NCBI RefSeq assembly: GCF_000292345.1
Contig: NZ_ALOU01000078.1
Span: 1 to 45,960 of the forward strand
Length of the DNA stretch: 45,960 bases
Reading direction: 5' to 3'
Source: Cupriavidus sp. BIS7
Lineage (GTDB): Bacteria; Pseudomonadota; Gammaproteobacteria; Burkholderiales; Burkholderiaceae
The position numbers were made by a program, and so were the translations under genes. The notes beneath the pieces were generated by a model. The model was not told the origin of the DNA. It worked only from the letters and a program-made list of their open reading frames with translations, and did not search any database. Position 1 is the stretch's first letter, and each line of letters opens with the position of its first letter. This document shows positions 33,944-42,106 of this stretch, piece by piece.

Positions 33944-34450
33944 ATGCCAGCCCTACAACTGATTCCCGCCCAACGCTCCGACCTGCGCTCGCGCGCCCAC
34001 AGCCTCAATCCCGTGGTCATGATCGGCGCAGAAGGCCTGACCCGTGCGGTCCTGGCCGAGATCGACCGCAGCCTGGCGGCCCACGATCTGATCAAGATTC
34101 GCGTGTTTGGCGACGAGCGCGATACGCGCGTGGCCATTTACGAATCCATCTGCGACGAACTCGACGCCGCGCCGATCCAGCACATCGGCAAGCTGCTCGT
34201 GATCTGGCGTCCGGGCCCCGCCCGCCTGAAGGAAAACCAGCCGGACGAACTCGGCCATGGCCAGCACCGTCGGCTTGGTACCGGCGCCGCACCGCGTACC
34301 GTGATGGTTCGCAAACCGGCCAAAACCGGGCAGCGCCGCCCCAGTCGCACGGCAGTAACCGTGCTGGGCAACGAGCGTGTGACCCAGGGCGGCAACGTCA
34401 AGCGTTCGCGCGCGCGTCCGGCCAGCCAGAAGAAGAAGGCGTTGGGTTGA
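33944..34450 (+). CDS. yhbY: YhbY-family CRM-domain RNA-binding protein with long basic tail
   Basis: A 168-residue protein. Residues about 5-95 form the CRM domain (RSDLRSRAHSLNPVVMIGAEGLT, then KIRVFGDERDTR and GKLLVIWRPG), which binds pre-50S ribosomal RNA. E. coli YhbY is only 97 residues. The extra 65-70 residues here are rich in Arg, Lys and Gln and look disordered. The ATG is at 33944; a TTG nine bases earlier is also in frame. GATAAT (33912-33917) may be its -10. Divergent from rlmE, so two ribosome-assembly genes share a promoter region. Confidence 0.9.
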   Translation: MPALQLIPAQRSDLRSRAHSLNPVVMIGAEGLTRAVLAEIDRSLAAHDLIKIRVFGDERDTRVAIYESICDELDAAPIQHIGKLLVIWRPGPARLKENQPDELGHGQHRRLGTGAAPRTVMVRKPAKTGQRRPSRTAVTVLGNERVTQGGNVKRSRARPASQKKKALG

Positions 34451-34490
34451 TGCCGTGGCCGAACCGGCCACCTGCACCCACTCCAACCAG

Positions 34491-34514
34491 AAGGCGGCCC
34501 AGGCCGCCTTTTTT
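34491..34514 (+). terminator. Rho-independent terminator after yhbY
   Basis: AAGGCGG pairs with CCGCCTT around a short loop, followed by TTTTTT. It ends at the stop of the converging membrane-protein gene. Another hairpin, GTGGCCG-AAC-CGGCCAC (34455-34471), lies just upstream. Confidence 0.85.
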
Positions 34515-35017
34515 CATTCCCCTGCCGAACGTGGCGCGCTGGCGCGCCATACGAGTACCAGCGCCAGCAGGCTCTGCACAAGGTAGATCACGCTCGACAC
34601 CCCGTGCAGCATGCCGAACTCGCTCCTGTACGGCGACTCCGACACGCCCAGGCTGAGTGCCTGAGCCTTGGCCTTGAGCCCTTCCATGAGCGGCTGCACG
34701 CCGAAATAGCCGGCCAGCACACATACCAGCATCGCCAGCACGACCCACCGCAACGAGCGGTAGCGCGCCGCGCCGCGGCGGATCAGCACATTGCAGAGCA
34801 CAAGCTGGAGCACACCCACGGTAATGCCGAGGATGGCCTCATAGCGGAACAGATGACCGGCGATCATGCCGGCCGTCTCGCGGCTTGGCAGCACCGCGAA
34901 CAACGTGGGCGCCACCATGTAGCCAACCGTCCACAGGCTACCGGCCCAGATCACGGTCAGCAGCAGGAATAGCCGGTGCGGCAGCGGCGGCAGGTTGGCG
35001 TAGGAAGACGAAAACAC
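34514..35017 (-). CDS. DUF4149-like membrane protein
   Basis: A 167-residue inner-membrane protein with four predicted helices (about 14-36, 58-78, 88-108 and 140-160). The first includes LLLTVIWAGSLWTVGYMVAPTLF, like DUF4149 proteins, whose function is not known to me. It begins 12 nt after the greA stop and is almost surely cotranscribed with it. Confidence 0.75.
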   Translation of the reverse strand: MFSSSYANLPPLPHRLFLLLTVIWAGSLWTVGYMVAPTLFAVLPSRETAGMIAGHLFRYEAILGITVGVLQLVLCNVLIRRGAARYRSLRWVVLAMLVCVLAGYFGVQPLMEGLKAKAQALSLGVSESPYRSEFGMLHGVSSVIYLVQSLLALVLVWRASAPRSAGE

Positions 35018-35029
35018 GTCTGTCCCGCG

Positions 35030-35506
35030 TCAGATGTAGCGCACCGTGATGACTTCGTATTCGCGCTCGCCGCCAGGGGCCAGCACGGTGGCCACGTCGC
35101 CTTCGAACTTGCCGATCAGCGCGCGGGCAATTGGGGAGCTCACGGAAATCTTGCCGCTGTCCAGGTCGGCTTCGTCGTCGCCAACGATCTGGTAGCTCAC
35201 GGGCCTGCCCGATTCCAGGTCTTCCAGGTCCACCGTGGCGCCAAAGACGATGCGGCCGTCCGTGTCAAGTTGAGTGGGGTCGATGACCTGTGCGGCGGAC
35301 AGCTTTGCCTCCACTTCCAGGATGCGGCCCTCGATGAATGCCTGCTTTTCCTTGGCAGCGTCGTATTCGGCATTTTCCGACAGGTCACCCTGTGCGCGGG
35401 CCTCGGAGATGGCATTGATCACCGCGGGACGTTCGACGGCCTTGAGGTGCTGGAGCTCTTCCTTCAGGAGTTCGGCGCCACGCTTGGTAATCGGAATGGT
35501 GCTCAT
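35030..35506 (-). CDS. greA: Transcription elongation factor GreA
   Basis: A 158-residue GreA, which enters the RNA polymerase secondary channel and stimulates transcript cleavage in backtracked complexes. The N-terminal coiled coil (about 1-75) has the tip acidic residues in DLSENAEYDAAKEKQ. The C-terminal FKBP-like domain has SYQIVGDDEADLDSGKISV and SPIARALIGK. ATG 35506 opens with the family's STIPITKRG. It lies downstream of carB with 239 nt between, a poly-T leader tract just ahead of it, and no clear terminator. Confidence 0.97.
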   Translation of the reverse strand: MSTIPITKRGAELLKEELQHLKAVERPAVINAISEARAQGDLSENAEYDAAKEKQAFIEGRILEVEAKLSAAQVIDPTQLDTDGRIVFGATVDLEDLESGRPVSYQIVGDDEADLDSGKISVSSPIARALIGKFEGDVATVLAPGGEREYEVITVRYI

Positions 35507-35745
35507 TGTCTTGTTCAACAAAAAAATGAGCCGCAGCGGAGCTGGAGCCGTACCGCCGGCAACACCTGCCAGGCAGCACTTCCGCTCAACCGCGGCTTTC
35601 GGGTGGGACCGCACGGCACATGGCCCGTCCGGTCAACGAATTCGACGTAGTTTAGGCCAGAACCGCTGCCGGTATCAACCCGGCGGCGGGGCCGCTGCAG
35701 GCGGGTCGCTTCCCCCGCACTGCAGCATCAGGCACTTCGGATGCT

Positions 35746-38700
35746 TCAGGCCAGTTGCTTGTGCAGGCCCTGCAGGTCATAGACCTCCAGGCTTTGCATG
35801 TGCTTCAGACCTTCCACTGCGGCGTTGGCGCCGGCGATGGTGGTGTAGTACGGCACGCGGGCGGCCAGCGCGGCGATACGGATCGAGCGCGAGTCGGCGA
35901 TTGCCGTGCGCGTCTCGTCGACGGTGGTGAACACCAGCGCCAGTTCGCCGTTCTTGATCATGTCCACGATGTGCGGACGGCCGTCCTTGACCTTGTTGAC
36001 CACCTTGACCGGGATGCCTGCGGCCTCGATGGCCGACGCCGTGCCACGCGTGGCAACGATCGGGTAGCCCAGGTCATGCAGCATGCGGGCCACGCTCACG
36101 GCGCGCGGCTTGTCGCTGTCCTTGACCGTGATCAGCACCGTGCCCTTCTCGGGCAGGCGCGAACCGGCTGCAAGCTGGCTCTTGAACAGCGCTTCGCCGA
36201 ACACCTTGCCCACGCCCATCACTTCACCGGTCGAACGCATTTCCGGTCCAAGCACCGGGTCAACGCCCGGGAACTTGTTGAACGGGAACACGGCTTCCTT
36301 GACGCTGTAGTACGGCGGCACGACTTCGTCGCCGATCCCTTGTGAGTCCAGCGACTGGCCGGCCATGCAGCGCGCGGCGATCTTGGCCAGCGACAGGCCG
36401 GTAGCCTTCGACACGTACGGCACGGTACGCGACGCGCGCGGGTTCACTTCCAGCACGTAGACGATGTCCTCGCCGTTCTTCTGCTGGATTGCGAACTGCA
36501 CGTTCATCAGGCCCACCACGTTCAGCGCCTTGGCCATTGCGGCGGTCTGCCGCTTCAGTTCGTCGACCGTAGCCTGCGAAAGCGAGTACGGCGGCAGCGA
36601 GCAGGCCGAGTCGCCCGAGTGGACGCCTGCCTGTTCGATGTGCTCCATCACGCCGCCGATGAACACGCGCTTGCCGTCGCACAGGGCGTCGACGTCGCAC
36701 TCGATGGCGTCATTCAGGAAGCGGTCCAGCAGCACCGGCGAGTCGTTCGAGACCTTCACGGCCTCGCGCATGTAGCGCTCGAGGTCGCGCGGCTCGTGCA
36801 CGATTTCCATCGCGCGGCCACCCAGCACGTACGACGGACGCACCACCAGCGGATAGCCGATTTCCTCGGCCAGGCGCAGGGCTTCGTCCTCGGCACGCGC
36901 GGTGCGGTTCGGCGGCTGACGCAGGCCCAGCTCCTGCAGCAGCTTCTGGAAGCGCTCGCGGTCTTCCGCGGCGTCGATCATGTCCGGGCTCGTGCCGATG
37001 ATGGGCACGCCGTTGGCTTCCAGGTCCAGCGCCAGCTTCAGCGGGGTCTGGCCGCCGTACTGGACGATCACGCCAACCGGCTTTTCCTTGTCGACGATTT
37101 CCAGCACGTCTTCCAGCGTCAGCGGCTCGAAGTACAGGCGGTCCGACGTGTCGTAGTCGGTGGAAACCGTTTCCGGGTTGCAGTTGACCATGATGGTCTC
37201 GTACCCGTCTTCGCGCAGCGCCAGCGCGGCGTGCACGCAGCAGTAATCGAACTCGATACCCTGGCCGATCCGGTTCGGACCACCGCCCAGCACCATGATC
37301 TTCTTGTTCGTGGTCGGGTCCGCCTCGCACTCGCCGTGTTCGGCTTCATACGTGCCGTACATGTAGGCGGTGTTGGTGGCGAACTCAGCCGCGCAGGTGT
37401 CCACGCGCTTGTAGACCGGGCGAACGTTCTGGGCCAGACGCGCCTGGCGCACGGACTTCGCGTCGGTCTTCAGCAGCTTCGCCAGGCGGCGATCCGAAAA
37501 GCCCTTCTGCTTCAGGTAGCGCAGTTCGGGGGCCGACAGGCTTTCCAGCGTGCGGTTGCGCACCAGGCCTTCGGCCTTGACGATGTCTTCGATCTGGGCC
37601 AGGAACCACGGATCGATGTCGGTCTCGGCCTGCACTTCTTCCAGCGACATGCCCAGGCGGAATGCGTCGCCCACGTACCAGATGCGGTCCGGGCCGGCTT
37701 CGCCGATTTCCTCGATCACTTCATCGCGGTCGGTCGACTTTTCGTCCAGGCCGTCCACGCCAACTTCCAGGCCGCGCAGCGCCTTCTGGAACGATTCCTG
37801 GAACGTGCGGCCCATGGCCATCACCTCGCCCACCGACTTCATCTGGGTGGTCAGGTGGCTGTCGGCCTGCGGGAATTTCTCGAACGCGAAACGCGGCACC
37901 TTGGTGACCACGTAGTCGATCGACGGTTCGAACGAGGCCGGGGTCTGGCCGCCGGTGATTTCGTTCTTGAGCTCGTCGAGCGTGTAGCCAACGGCCAGCT
38001 TGGCCGCGACCTTGGCGATCGGGAAGCCCGTGGCCTTCGAGGCCAGCGCCGACGAACGCGACACACGCGGGTTCATTTCGATCACGATCATCCGGCCATC
38101 CTGCGGATTGATCGAGAACTGCACGTTCGAGCCGCCGGTGTCCACGCCGATCTCGCGCAGCACGGCCAGCGAGGCGTTACGCAGGATCTGGTATTCCTTG
38201 TCCGTCAGCGTCTGAGCCGGGGCCACGGTGATCGAGTCACCGGTGTGGATGCCCATCGGGTCCAGGTTTTCGATCGAGCAGATGATGATGCAGTTGTCCG
38301 CCTTGTCGCGGACCACTTCCATCTCGTATTCCTTCCAGCCCAGCAGCGATTCCTCGATCAGCAGTTCACGCGTCGGCGACAGGTCCAGGCCGCGCTTGCA
38401 GATCTCTTCGAACTCTTCGCGGTTGTAGGCGATGCCACCGCCCGAGCCGCCCAGCGTGAACGACGGGCGGATCACGATCGGGTAGCCGGTGGTGCCGGTT
38501 TCCTGGGCGATGCGCGACTGCACGGCCACAGCTTCGTCCATCGAGTGGGCGATGCCCGACTTGGCCGAACCGAGACCGATCTTGGTCATCGCGTCCTTGA
38601 ACTTCTGGCGGTCTTCGGCCTTGTCGATGGCTTCCGGCGACGCGCCGATCAGTTCGACGTTGTACTTGGCCAGCACGCCGTGGCGGTGCAGGTCCAGCGC

Positions 38701-38994
38701 GCAGTTCAGCGCGGTCTGGCCGCCCATGGTCGGCAGGATCGCGTCCGGGCGCTCCTTCTCGATGATGCGCTCGACCACTTCCCACGTGATGGGCTCGATG
38801 TACGTCACGTCGGCCGTGTTCGGGTCCGTCATGATGGTCGCCGGGTTCGAGTTGACCAGGACGACCTTGTAGCCCTCTTCGCGCAGCGCCTTGCAGGCCT
38901 GTGCGCCGGAGTAGTCGAACTCGCACGCCTGGCCGATGATGATCGGGCCCGCGCCGATGATTAGGATGCTCTTGATGTCTGTGCGCTTTGGCAT
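35746..38994 (-). CDS. carB: Carbamoyl-phosphate synthase large subunit
   Basis: A 1082-residue CarB that makes carbamoyl phosphate from ammonia, bicarbonate and two ATP for arginine and pyrimidines. The two ATP-grasp halves are homologous: the first (1 to about 400) opens with KSILIIGAGPIIIGQACEFDYSG, the second (about 555-935) with IMVLGGGPNRIGQGIEFDYCC. An oligomerisation domain lies between them and the C-terminal allosteric MGS-like domain is about 940-1082. Length matches E. coli (1073). It is separated from carA by lysE. Confidence 0.98.
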   Translation of the reverse strand: MPKRTDIKSILIIGAGPIIIGQACEFDYSGAQACKALREEGYKVVLVNSNPATIMTDPNTADVTYIEPITWEVVERIIEKERPDAILPTMGGQTALNCALDLHRHGVLAKYNVELIGASPEAIDKAEDRQKFKDAMTKIGLGSAKSGIAHSMDEAVAVQSRIAQETGTTGYPIVIRPSFTLGGSGGGIAYNREEFEEICKRGLDLSPTRELLIEESLLGWKEYEMEVVRDKADNCIIICSIENLDPMGIHTGDSITVAPAQTLTDKEYQILRNASLAVLREIGVDTGGSNVQFSINPQDGRMIVIEMNPRVSRSSALASKATGFPIAKVAAKLAVGYTLDELKNEITGGQTPASFEPSIDYVVTKVPRFAFEKFPQADSHLTTQMKSVGEVMAMGRTFQESFQKALRGLEVGVDGLDEKSTDRDEVIEEIGEAGPDRIWYVGDAFRLGMSLEEVQAETDIDPWFLAQIEDIVKAEGLVRNRTLESLSAPELRYLKQKGFSDRRLAKLLKTDAKSVRQARLAQNVRPVYKRVDTCAAEFATNTAYMYGTYEAEHGECEADPTTNKKIMVLGGGPNRIGQGIEFDYCCVHAALALREDGYETIMVNCNPETVSTDYDTSDRLYFEPLTLEDVLEIVDKEKPVGVIVQYGGQTPLKLALDLEANGVPIIGTSPDMIDAAEDRERFQKLLQELGLRQPPNRTARAEDEALRLAEEIGYPLVVRPSYVLGGRAMEIVHEPRDLERYMREAVKVSNDSPVLLDRFLNDAIECDVDALCDGKRVFIGGVMEHIEQAGVHSGDSACSLPPYSLSQATVDELKRQTAAMAKALNVVGLMNVQFAIQQKNGEDIVYVLEVNPRASRTVPYVSKATGLSLAKIAARCMAGQSLDSQGIGDEVVPPYYSVKEAVFPFNKFPGVDPVLGPEMRSTGEVMGVGKVFGEALFKSQLAAGSRLPEKGTVLITVKDSDKPRAVSVARMLHDLGYPIVATRGTASAIEAAGIPVKVVNKVKDGRPHIVDMIKNGELALVFTTVDETRTAIADSRSIRIAALAARVPYYTTIAGANAAVEGLKHMQSLEVYDLQGLHKQLA

Positions 38995-39063
38995 TGCACG
39001 CTCTCTTTGTTGGCCGGCCCGCGCGTTTGGCGCGAGCCGTGCCGGATATCAGGTTGTAGGCCG

Positions 39064-39738
39064 TCAGCCCAGTGTGGCAGTGGCCAGCTTGGCGCCGAAG
39101 CCGATGAACATCGCCCCGACACCACTCGACATGCCTGCGGACAGGCGGCGTCGGCGGCGGAACGCATCGGCCAGCTTCGCGCCCACGAAGATGATCGTGG
39201 TCAGGTAGGCGAAGCTGCAGATCTGGCAGACCAGGCCCAGCGCCACGAACGACAGCGCCGGATAGCCGAACTGCGGATCCACGAACTGGATGAAGAACGA
39301 GATGAAGAACAGGATGGCCTTCGGGTTCAGCAGGCTGATGAACAGCGCCTTGCTGAACGGATTGGCCGACCGGTCCAGCGGCACCTCGGCCGCCTTCGCA
39401 CCCGCTTCAGCCGGCTTCGACCAGTTGCGCAGCGCGCCGCGCAGCATCTGGAAGCCGACCCAGGCCAGGTAAGCGGCGCCCACGTACTTGATCACGTGGA
39501 ACAGCGCCGGGCTGGCCTTGAGCAGCGACGCCACGCCGGCGGCCGACAGCACCATCAGGATGGCATCGCCGAGGAACACGCCGCACGCGCCCTTGTAGCC
39601 GGCACGCACGCCGCGCTGGGCGGCCACCGACAGCACGTACATCGAGTTCGGCCCCGGCAGCAGCACGATGAAGATCGTGCCCAGCACATAGGTCCAGAAA
39701 TCGGTGATGCCGAAGTTGGCGAGCATAAAGGCGTTCAC
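39064..39738 (-). CDS. LysE/RhtB-family amino acid exporter
   Basis: A 224-residue membrane protein with about six helices. The family N-terminus is FWTYVLGTIFIVLLPGPNSMYV, then GVRAGYKGACGVFLGDAILM and KALFISLLNPKAILFF. The start is GTG at 39738, with AGGA about 8 nt upstream; an ATG lies four codons in. The family exports amino acids or homoserine lactone-type molecules. It sits between carA and carB, and arginine or a precursor is a reasonable but untested substrate. Confidence 0.92.
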   Translation of the reverse strand: MNAFMLANFGITDFWTYVLGTIFIVLLPGPNSMYVLSVAAQRGVRAGYKGACGVFLGDAILMVLSAAGVASLLKASPALFHVIKYVGAAYLAWVGFQMLRGALRNWSKPAEAGAKAAEVPLDRSANPFSKALFISLLNPKAILFFISFFIQFVDPQFGYPALSFVALGLVCQICSFAYLTTIIFVGAKLADAFRRRRRLSAGMSSGVGAMFIGFGAKLATATLG

Positions 39739-39765
39739 GGGTGTTTCCTGTTCAGGCTCTCGTTA

Positions 39766-40914
39766 TCAGGCAGCGGCCTTCGCACGCGCGTCCTGCATCA
39801 GCTTCGTGAAGCGATCGAACAGGTACGCGATATCGTGCGGGCCCGGCGACGCTTCCGGGTGACCCTGGAAGCAGAACGCCGGCTTGTCGGTCAGCGCGAA
39901 GCCCTGCAGCGTGCCGTCGAACAGCGACGTATGCGTCACACGCGCGTTGGCCGGCAGCGTCGATGCATCGACAGCAAAACCGTGGTTCTGCGACGTGATC
40001 ACCACGCGGCCGTCATCGTGGTCCTTGACCGGATGGTTGGCGCCATGGTGGCCCGTGCTCATCTTGAGCGTCTTGGCGCCCACGGCCAGGGCCATGATCT
40101 GGTGACCCAGGCAGATGCCGAACGTGGGAATGCCGCGGGCGAGGAACTCTCGCGTGGCGGCGATTGCGTAGTCGCAAGGCTCAGGGTCGCCGGGGCCGTT
40201 CGACAGGAAGATGCCGTCCGGATTCAGCGCCAGGGCGTCGGCCGCGCTGGCTTGCGCCGGCAGCACCGTAACCTTGCAGCCGCGCTCGGCCAGCATGCGC
40301 AGGATGTTGAACTTGACACCGTAGTCATAGGCCACGACGTGGAACTGCGGCTTGTCCTGCTTGCCGTAGCCCTCGCCCAGCTTCCACTCGGTCTGGGTCC
40401 ACTCGTACGGTTCCTTGACGGAGACCACCTTGGCCAGGTCCATGCCGGACAGGCCCGGGAACGAGCGTGCCAGGTCGATGGCCTTCTGCACGTTGTCCTC
40501 GCCAGCCAGGATGCAGCCGTTCTGGGCACCCTTTTCGCGCAGGATGCGGGTCAGCTTGCGGGTATCGATACCTGCAATCGCCACGACCTTTTCCTGCTTC
40601 AGGTAATGGCCGAGCGTGTGTTCCTTGCGGAAATTGGAGGCCAGGATCGGCAGATCCTTGATGATCAGGCCGGCGGCATGGACTTTCGTGGCTTCAACAT
40701 CCTCAGGATTGACACCGTAATTGCCGATATGCGGATACGTCAGCGTGACGATCTGCCGGGAATAGCTCGGGTCGGTGAGGATTTCCTGATAACCGGTGAT
40801 AGCGGTGTTGAACACCACTTCGCCGATCGTATGGCCGGAAGCGCCGATGGAATAGCCACGAAAGACCGTGCCGTCTGCAAGCGCGAGGATGGCGGACGGA
40901 AAAGACGGTAACAC
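39766..40914 (-). CDS. carA: Carbamoyl-phosphate synthase small subunit
   Basis: A 382-residue glutaminase subunit that feeds ammonia to CarB. The N-terminal CarA domain starts at SAILALADGTVFRGYSIGA. The class I glutamine amidotransferase domain (about 190-375) has the nucleophile Cys in FGICLGHQIMAL and the His-Glu pair in FQGHPEASPGPHD. The start is GTG at 40914, with AGGAG 8 nt upstream. Length matches E. coli (382). Confidence 0.97.
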   Translation of the reverse strand: MLPSFPSAILALADGTVFRGYSIGASGHTIGEVVFNTAITGYQEILTDPSYSRQIVTLTYPHIGNYGVNPEDVEATKVHAAGLIIKDLPILASNFRKEHTLGHYLKQEKVVAIAGIDTRKLTRILREKGAQNGCILAGEDNVQKAIDLARSFPGLSGMDLAKVVSVKEPYEWTQTEWKLGEGYGKQDKPQFHVVAYDYGVKFNILRMLAERGCKVTVLPAQASAADALALNPDGIFLSNGPGDPEPCDYAIAATREFLARGIPTFGICLGHQIMALAVGAKTLKMSTGHHGANHPVKDHDDGRVVITSQNHGFAVDASTLPANARVTHTSLFDGTLQGFALTDKPAFCFQGHPEASPGPHDIAYLFDRFTKLMQDARAKAAA

Positions 40915-41136
40915 GGGTAGGCTCCTGCTGGATTCACCCCGTGACCGACCTGCTCAACGCCTCGTGCCCCGTGGGCGAGTCCGTGGCCATCTGGATGGCG
41001 AGACTCGCGGCGGCGGCGTTTTCGTCACTTTGCACAATGTCTGCAAGATGCACGAATAGCCCTCGCGAATGGGGGGCGGCGGAAGGTGGAATACGGTAGG
41101 CGCTAGGGTGAAGGGTTCTGAAAGCGAAACTTTCGA
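40915..41136 (-). promoter_or_regulatory. carA leader with possible alternative hairpins
   Basis: About 215 nt of transcribed leader lie between the promoter and carA. GAGTC-N4-GCCATC-TG-GATGGC-GA-GACTC (40977-41006) is a good stem-loop. CTCG-N2-CCC-N3-GGG-CGAG (40961-40979) shares three bases with it, so they compete. No T-tract or known riboswitch was seen. Confidence 0.4.
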
Positions 41137-41165
41137 ATTATATCCCGCGGCGCCCAATTTCTCAA
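41137..41165 (-). promoter_or_regulatory. carA promoter
   Basis: On the minus strand TTGAGA (41165-41160), 17 bp, then a perfect TATAAT (41142-41137). This is the best sigma-70 match in the window. Confidence 0.8.
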
Positions 41166-41231
41166 GTATTCAAGGACTTGCGATGACGCACAGCGCGGGC
41201 GGCATGTCGACCATGCCACCCGGCGCCCGCA

Positions 41232-41645
41232 TCACGCGGATGGCGGCACAACGGCCGTGACCTCGATTTCCACCTTGGCACGCGGCTCGACGAGATCGGC
41301 CACCTCCACCGCGGTCATCGCCGGGAAATGGCGGCCGATGATGTCGCGGTAGTGCTGCCCGATTGCCTTGTAGGCATTCACGTACGCGGCCTTGTCCTTC
41401 ACATACCAGGTCATGCGTGCGATGTGCTCCGGGCGTGCCCCGCCCTGCTCCAGCACCGCAACGATATTGCGCAGCGTCTGCGCCACCTGCAGCCCGAAAT
41501 CGTCGGTCTCGAATTCACATTGGCCGTTCCAGCCGATCTGCCCGCCGACGAAGATCAGGCGGCTGCCCACCTGCATTTCGGCGAGGATGCCGTTGGCGTA
41601 ACCCTTCGGGGGTGCCCAGTCGGGCGGTTGCAGTGTTTTCAGCAT
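41232..41645 (-). CDS. Rid (YjgF/YER057c/UK114) family protein lacking the catalytic Arg
   Basis: A 137-residue trimeric Rid-fold protein. Family runs are LIFVGGQIGWNGQCEF, QVAQTLRNIVAVLEQGGA and VEIEVTAVV. RidA enamine/imine deaminases use Arg105 in PARSCVEV; the same place here is PAMTAVEV, so Met110 replaces it. This puts it outside RidA proper, in one of the divergent Rid groups often tied to catabolic operons. It is last in the operon, 41 nt after the thioesterase. A role on an enamine made from 2-aminobenzoyl-CoA is a hypothesis. Confidence 0.88.
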   Translation of the reverse strand: MLKTLQPPDWAPPKGYANGILAEMQVGSRLIFVGGQIGWNGQCEFETDDFGLQVAQTLRNIVAVLEQGGARPEHIARMTWYVKDKAAYVNAYKAIGQHYRDIIGRHFPAMTAVEVADLVEPRAKVEIEVTAVVPPSA

Positions 41646-41686
41646 GATGTCGATATCCGTATCAATAAAATTGTTCAGGTTGTTCG

Positions 41687-42106
41687 TCAGGCCGTCAGGT
41701 ACCGCCCCATCGCGGTGCGCACCTGGTCCGGCAGGGACTGGGCGGTCATCGTGCGCGTATCGACGCACACAAGCCGCTGTGAAACGTGCATGCGGGTGCT
41801 ATCGTCGGGGCCCGCCAGGCGGACCTCCACCGAGAAACTGCTGCGGCCGATATGCGACACACGCAACTCGCGCGTCAGCAGTTCGCCAAGCCGGCTCGGC
41901 GCTTCGAAGCGGCACTGCAACTCGGCGGTCGGCACGCCCGCGTGGCCCGAGATGTGCATGGCATCGAACGGCCAGTCGAGCGCGTCGGCAAACCAGTCCT
42001 CGATAAAGTCGTTCAGCATTTCGAAGTAGCGCGGGTAGAAGACGATGCCGGCCGTATCGCAATGCTTGAAGCGCACTCGGACTTGGTTGCGGAATACCTC
42101 GCTCAT
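41687..42106 (-). CDS. 4-hydroxybenzoyl-CoA-type thioesterase (hotdog fold)
   Basis: A 139-residue hotdog thioesterase. VRFKHCDTAGIVFYPRYFEML holds Asp17 at the position of the catalytic Asp of Pseudomonas 4-hydroxybenzoyl-CoA thioesterase. Its ATG overlaps the ligase stop as ATGA. In a CoA-ligase operon it most likely releases CoA from trapped or dead-end aryl-CoA esters. Confidence 0.9.
   Translation of the reverse strand: MSEVFRNQVRVRFKHCDTAGIVFYPRYFEMLNDFIEDWFADALDWPFDAMHISGHAGVPTAELQCRFEAPSRLGELLTRELRVSHIGRSSFSVEVRLAGPDDSTRMHVSQRLVCVDTRTMTAQSLPDQVRTAMGRYLTA

Noticed and set aside
36619..38964. A 781-codon open frame on the plus strand opposite carB
   Set aside because: It is a GC-rich antisense shadow of carB: its protein is rich in His, Arg, Val and Gln, with no family match and no ribosome-binding site.
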